NCBI GenBank assembly: GCA_018711755.1
Contig: DVHY01000147.1
Coordinates: forward strand, 1 to 9,807
Length of the DNA stretch: 9,807 nt
Source of the DNA: Candidatus Limivicinus faecipullorum
Lineage (GTDB): Bacteria; Bacillota; Clostridia; Oscillospirales; Oscillospiraceae
Direction: 5' to 3'
In this document: one piece after another, positions 7,107 to 9,807 of the stretch
Layout of the letters: the number at the start of each line of letters is the position of its first letter
Numbering within the stretch: the first letter of the stretch is position 1
Notes under the pieces: generated by a model
What the model saw: the letters and a program-made list of their open reading frames with translations, nothing else
Told to the model about the DNA's origin: nothing
Database searches by the model: none
Made by a program: the position numbers and the translations under genes

Positions 7107-8107
7107 GGATAATAATCGACGCTATGAGCGGGGACAAGGCCCCGGAAGAGATAGTCAAGGGCGCCGTCATGGCCCGGCGTGAGCTGGGAGTGGATGTGAC
7201 TTTGGTGGGGAAAAAGGAAGCGGTGGAGTCTATCCTGGCCAAGGAGGGCTGCGCCGATATAGAGGTGGTGGACGCAAGAGACGTCATCACCATGGAGGAC
7301 GACCCCAGCACCGCCACCCGGCGGAAGAAAGAGGCCTCCATGACCGTGGCTCTGAACCTGCTGCGGGACGGCAAGGGAGACGCTCTGGTGTCTGCCGGCA
7401 GCACGGGAGCTTTGCTCACCGGGGCCACGCTGATAGTCAAGAGGATAAACGGCATACGCCGGGCGGCCCTGTCTCCGGTGCTGCCCAACGGCGGGGCGGG
7501 GACCCTGCTCATAGACTCCGGGGCCAATGTGGAGTGTACTGCGGAGTACCTGCTGCAATTTGCCTATATGGGCAGCTTCTACGCCAAGAAGATGATGGGC
7601 CTGGAAAATCCCAGGGTGGGCCTGGCCAATGTGGGCACGGAGGACACCAAGGGCGGAGCCCTGCAGCATGAGGCTTTCCGGCTGCTGAGAGAGGCGGGGG
7701 ACGCCGGGCGGATAAACTTCATCGGAAATGTGGAAGGCAACAGCGTTTTTGCCGGGGACGTGGACGTGATAGTGGCCGACGGCTTTACCGGCAACATGAT
7801 GCTCAAGACCGCCGAGAGCATGATAAAATTCATGATGGGCAAGCTGAAGGAAGTGTTCTATAAGAGCACCAAGAACAAGCTGGCCGCCGCGGTCATAAAG
7901 GGCGATCTGAGCCGGATGAAGAAGATGCTGGACGTGAAGGAAGTGGGGGGCACGGTGATGCTGGGCATATCCGCCCCGGTCATCAAGGCCCATGGCTCCT
8001 CCGACGCCCGGAGCATCCTGGCCGCCGCCCGCCAGGCCAAGACCTGCGTGGAGTCCGGCATAATTGAGGATATCAAGGCAAATATCGAGTATATGAAGAT
8101 AGGCTGA
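7103..8107 (+). CDS. plsX: Phosphate acyltransferase PlsX
   Basis: PlsX converts acyl-ACP and inorganic phosphate to acyl-phosphate, which PlsY uses to acylate glycerol-3-phosphate. It thus starts phospholipid synthesis at the inner face of the membrane. The 334-residue product matches the family length. Motifs seen: the N-terminal IIDAMSGDKAPEEIVKGA; MEDDPSTATRRKKEASM; SAGSTGALLTGATLIVKRI; the glycine-rich LIDSGANVECTAEYLLQFA; and the C-terminal FIGNVEGN, VDVIVADGFTGNMMLK and GGTVMLGI. The second Gly of the common D-A-M-G-G-D motif is Ser, a variation I regard as minor. The start overlaps the trmFO stop (ATGA), with an AGAGAGG ribosome binding site at 7086-7092. The gene is followed 10 nt later by rnc. 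An acpP gene, which often sits between plsX and rnc in other bacteria, is absent here. Confidence 0.97.
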   Translation: MRIIIDAMSGDKAPEEIVKGAVMARRELGVDVTLVGKKEAVESILAKEGCADIEVVDARDVITMEDDPSTATRRKKEASMTVALNLLRDGKGDALVSAGSTGALLTGATLIVKRINGIRRAALSPVLPNGGAGTLLIDSGANVECTAEYLLQFAYMGSFYAKKMMGLENPRVGLANVGTEDTKGGALQHEAFRLLREAGDAGRINFIGNVEGNSVFAGDVDVIVADGFTGNMMLKTAESMIKFMMGKLKEVFYKSTKNKLAAAVIKGDLSRMKKMLDVKEVGGTVMLGISAPVIKAHGSSDARSILAAARQAKTCVESGIIEDIKANIEYMKIG

Positions 8108-8117
8108 GCGTGAGGCA

Positions 8118-8795
8118 ATGGACGAGTTAGAGGCAAAAATCGGATACAGCTTTAAGGACAGGGCACTGCTGCGCACTGCCCTGACCCACAGCTCCTACGC
8201 CAATGAGCGCCATGGCGGGGACTGCCAGAGCTATGAGCGCCTGGAATTTCTGGGCGACTCCATACTGGGACTTATAACGGCGGAGTTCCTCTACGCCCAT
8301 GAGCCCCGGCTGCCCGAGGGGAGGATGACCAAGCTGAGAGCGGAGCTGGTGTGCGAGAGCAGCCTGTACCGGGTGGCCCTGAAGCTGGAGCTGGGCAAGC
8401 ATATGCGCCTGGGCCGGGGGGAGGAGCACACCGGCGGGCGGCAGCGTCCCTCCATCCTGGCGGACATGGTGGAGGCCATAATCGCCGCCATGTATCTGGA
8501 CAGCGGCATGGAGCAGAGCCGCCGCTTTGTGCTGGAGATGATCCTGAAGGACGCCCCCATAGACGAGAGCCATACCAACGCCGATTACAAGACCCGGCTC
8601 CAGGAGCTGGTGCAGCGCAAGAGCGACCAGCACATAAGCTATACCTTGACCGGGGAGAGCGGCCCGGACCACAACAAGCTCTTCTCCTTTTCCGTGTCCA
8701 TAAACGGTGTTCCGGCCGGCGAAGGCAGCGGCCGCACCAAGAAGGAGGCCGAGCAGATGGCCGCCATGAAGGCTCTGGAGGCCCTGACGAAATGA
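8118..8795 (+). CDS. rnc: Ribonuclease III
   Basis: RNase III cuts double-stranded RNA, processing the rRNA precursor stems and some mRNAs, in the cytoplasm as a homodimer. The 225-residue product has the catalytic domain first. The signature ERLEFLGDSILGLI carries Glu40, Glu43 and Asp47, and ILADMVEAIIAAMYLD carries Asp116 and Glu119. These correspond to E. coli Glu38/Glu41/Asp45/Asp114/Glu117, so all metal ligands are present. The double-stranded RNA binding domain spans about residues 153-223 (DYKTRLQELVQRK through GRTKKEAEQMAAMKALEAL). The start ATG lies 10 nt after plsX, with TGAGG at 8111-8115 only 2 nt before it. That is a tight spacing for a ribosome binding site, so expression may depend on translation of plsX. 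The stop codon overlaps the next gene as ATGA. Confidence 0.97.
   Translation: MDELEAKIGYSFKDRALLRTALTHSSYANERHGGDCQSYERLEFLGDSILGLITAEFLYAHEPRLPEGRMTKLRAELVCESSLYRVALKLELGKHMRLGRGEEHTGGRQRPSILADMVEAIIAAMYLDSGMEQSRRFVLEMILKDAPIDESHTNADYKTRLQELVQRKSDQHISYTLTGESGPDHNKLFSFSVSINGVPAGEGSGRTKKEAEQMAAMKALEALTK
8777..8781 (+). promoter_or_regulatory. Ribosome binding site for the radical SAM gene, inside rnc
   Basis: GGAGG lies within the last codons of rnc, 10 nt before ATG 8792, and supports that start. With the ATGA overlap it suggests translational coupling. Confidence 0.6.
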
Positions 8796-9807
8796 GCGCG
8801 AGAGAGAGCATCATCCCGGTATTCGTACCCCACCTGGGCTGTCCCAACGACTGCGTGTTCTGCAACCAGCGGCGCATATCCGGCAGCCAGCAGCCCGCCG
8901 GGGCGGAGGATGTAAAAGAGGCCATAGAGAAGGCAGCCGCCTTGCTCCCAAAGGGGGCAAAGCGGCAACTGGCGTTTTATGGGGGCAGCTTCACCGCCAT
9001 CCCTGTGCCCCAGCAGCTGAGCCTGCTGGAGGCGGCAAAGGAGGAGATGGACAGGGGGCGTATAGACTCCATACGCCTGTCCACCCGGCCCGACGCCATA
9101 GACGCAGCGGTGCTGAAAAGACTGCGGGACTTCGGCGTGGAGACCATAGAGCTGGGGGCCCAGAGCATGGACGAGGAGGTGCTGCTCCTCTCCGGCCGGG
9201 GCCATACCGCAAAGGACGTGGAGGAGGCCTCCTTACTTATAAAGGACTGGGGCTTTCGCCTTATCCTCCAGATGATGACGGGTCTGCCCGGGGACACGCC
9301 GGAAAAATCCCTGGAGAGCGCCCGGCGCATAGCGGCATTGGCGCCCGACGGAGTGCGCATATACCCCACAGTGATAGTCCGGGACACCGCCCTCTATGAC
9401 CTTTGGCAGGCCGGACGCTACAAGGAGCACACCGTGGAGGATGCGGTGGAGACCTGTTCCAGGCTCCTGCCCGTGTTTGAAAAGGCGGGCATACCCGTGA
9501 TACGCCTGGGGCTCAACCCAACGGATGAACTCTCCGGCGGGGCCGCCGCGGGAGGGGCATACCACCCGGCCCTGGGGGAACTGGTGAAAAGCCGGATAAT
9601 GTACAATAAGGCCCGTTCTCTCCTGGCGGGAAGCGAGCCGGGAAGCCGGGTGATCCTGGGGGTGGGAAAAGGGAAGAGCTCCCAGATGGCCGGCCAGCAC
9701 CGGCAAAACATCCAGGCTCTTTTGAAAGAATTCGGCCTGAGAGATATCAAAATTAAAGAATCCGACATAAATACCCAGGAAATTGAGATAATTTCCGTTG
9801 AAAAGTC
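8792..9807 (+). CDS. Radical SAM protein, Elp3/HemN-like, of the rnc-smc neighbourhood (3'-truncated)
   Basis: A radical S-adenosylmethionine enzyme; the reaction it performs is not clear from sequence. The frame from ATG 8792 is open to the window edge (338 codons plus two bases), so the 3' end is missing. The CX3CX2C motif for the [4Fe-4S] cluster is Cys17, Cys21 and Cys24 (GCPNDCVFCNQ). It is followed by AFYGGSFTAIP (61-71), LSTRPDAID (96-104), IELGAQSMDEEVL (119-131) and MTGLPGDTPEKS (162-173), the order of the Elp3/HemN radical SAM core. The segment from about 235 on (IRLGLNPTDEL, AYHPALGELVKSRI) fits the C-terminal domain of radical SAM proteins found beside smc in Clostridia. I see no acetyltransferase domain in the visible part, so it is unlikely to be a full Elp3. 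The start overlaps the rnc stop. From family length I expect only a few more codons past the window, then perhaps smc; both are inference. Confidence 0.88.
   Translation, partial: MSARESIIPVFVPHLGCPNDCVFCNQRRISGSQQPAGAEDVKEAIEKAAALLPKGAKRQLAFYGGSFTAIPVPQQLSLLEAAKEEMDRGRIDSIRLSTRPDAIDAAVLKRLRDFGVETIELGAQSMDEEVLLLSGRGHTAKDVEEASLLIKDWGFRLILQMMTGLPGDTPEKSLESARRIAALAPDGVRIYPTVIVRDTALYDLWQAGRYKEHTVEDAVETCSRLLPVFEKAGIPVIRLGLNPTDELSGGAAAGGAYHPALGELVKSRIMYNKARSLLAGSEPGSRVILGVGKGKSSQMAGQHRQNIQALLKEFGLRDIKIKESDINTQEIEIISVEK

Noticed and set aside
1..9807. A novel defence, mobile or biosynthetic system
   Set aside because: Every gene on the coding strand belongs to a known, mostly housekeeping family. 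I see no transposase, integrase, toxin-antitoxin pair, CRISPR array, reverse transcriptase or attachment-site repeats.

Overview
The window is a GC-rich (by eye about 60%), gene-dense piece of a bacterial chromosome. The gene set (dprA, topA, the folate/FAD-dependent tRNA methyltransferase trmFO, plsX, rnc, then a radical SAM gene of the kind that often precedes smc) is typical of Firmicutes. The high GC combined with this Clostridia-like gene order suggests a gut-type Clostridia member, perhaps Oscillospirales. That placement is inference; there is no rRNA or other decisive marker. An unusual trait is heavy use of the ATA isoleucine codon despite the high GC.

Layout: (1) Positions 2-1237 hold the 3' part of an ArsB/NhaD-type (SLC13-like) membrane transporter, ended by a strong intrinsic terminator (1271-1302). 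(2) An AT-rich gap (about 1303-1398) carries the only promoter-like sequence in the window. (3) From 1399 to the window end there is one co-directional run of seven genes: a SpoU/TrmH-family RNA 2'-O-methyltransferase, dprA, topA, trmFO, plsX, rnc and a radical SAM protein that runs off the right edge. Gaps are 38 nt (methyltransferase-dprA), 39 nt (dprA-topA), 0 nt (topA-trmFO) and 10 nt (plsX-rnc). The trmFO-plsX and rnc-radical SAM pairs overlap in ATGA, so this is very probably one operon with translational coupling.

Functionally the run is a housekeeping cluster. It covers rRNA/tRNA modification (SpoU-type enzyme, TrmFO), ssDNA handling during transformation (DprA), supercoil relaxation (TopA), the first step of phospholipid synthesis (PlsX), dsRNA processing (RNase III) and an Elp3/HemN-like radical SAM enzyme of unsettled function. 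It looks like the dprA-topA-trmFO block known from Firmicutes joined directly to a plsX-rnc-(radical SAM)-smc block, with no rpmF or acpP in between.

I found no mobile element, CRISPR array, tRNA or rRNA, and no convincing new multi-gene system. The points most worth a second look are the lysine-rich 18-bp repeat tail of TopA, the altered core motifs of DprA, the merged operon and the ATA codon preference. No gene-free stretch exceeds 300 bases; the longest (1238-1398) holds the terminator and promoter.
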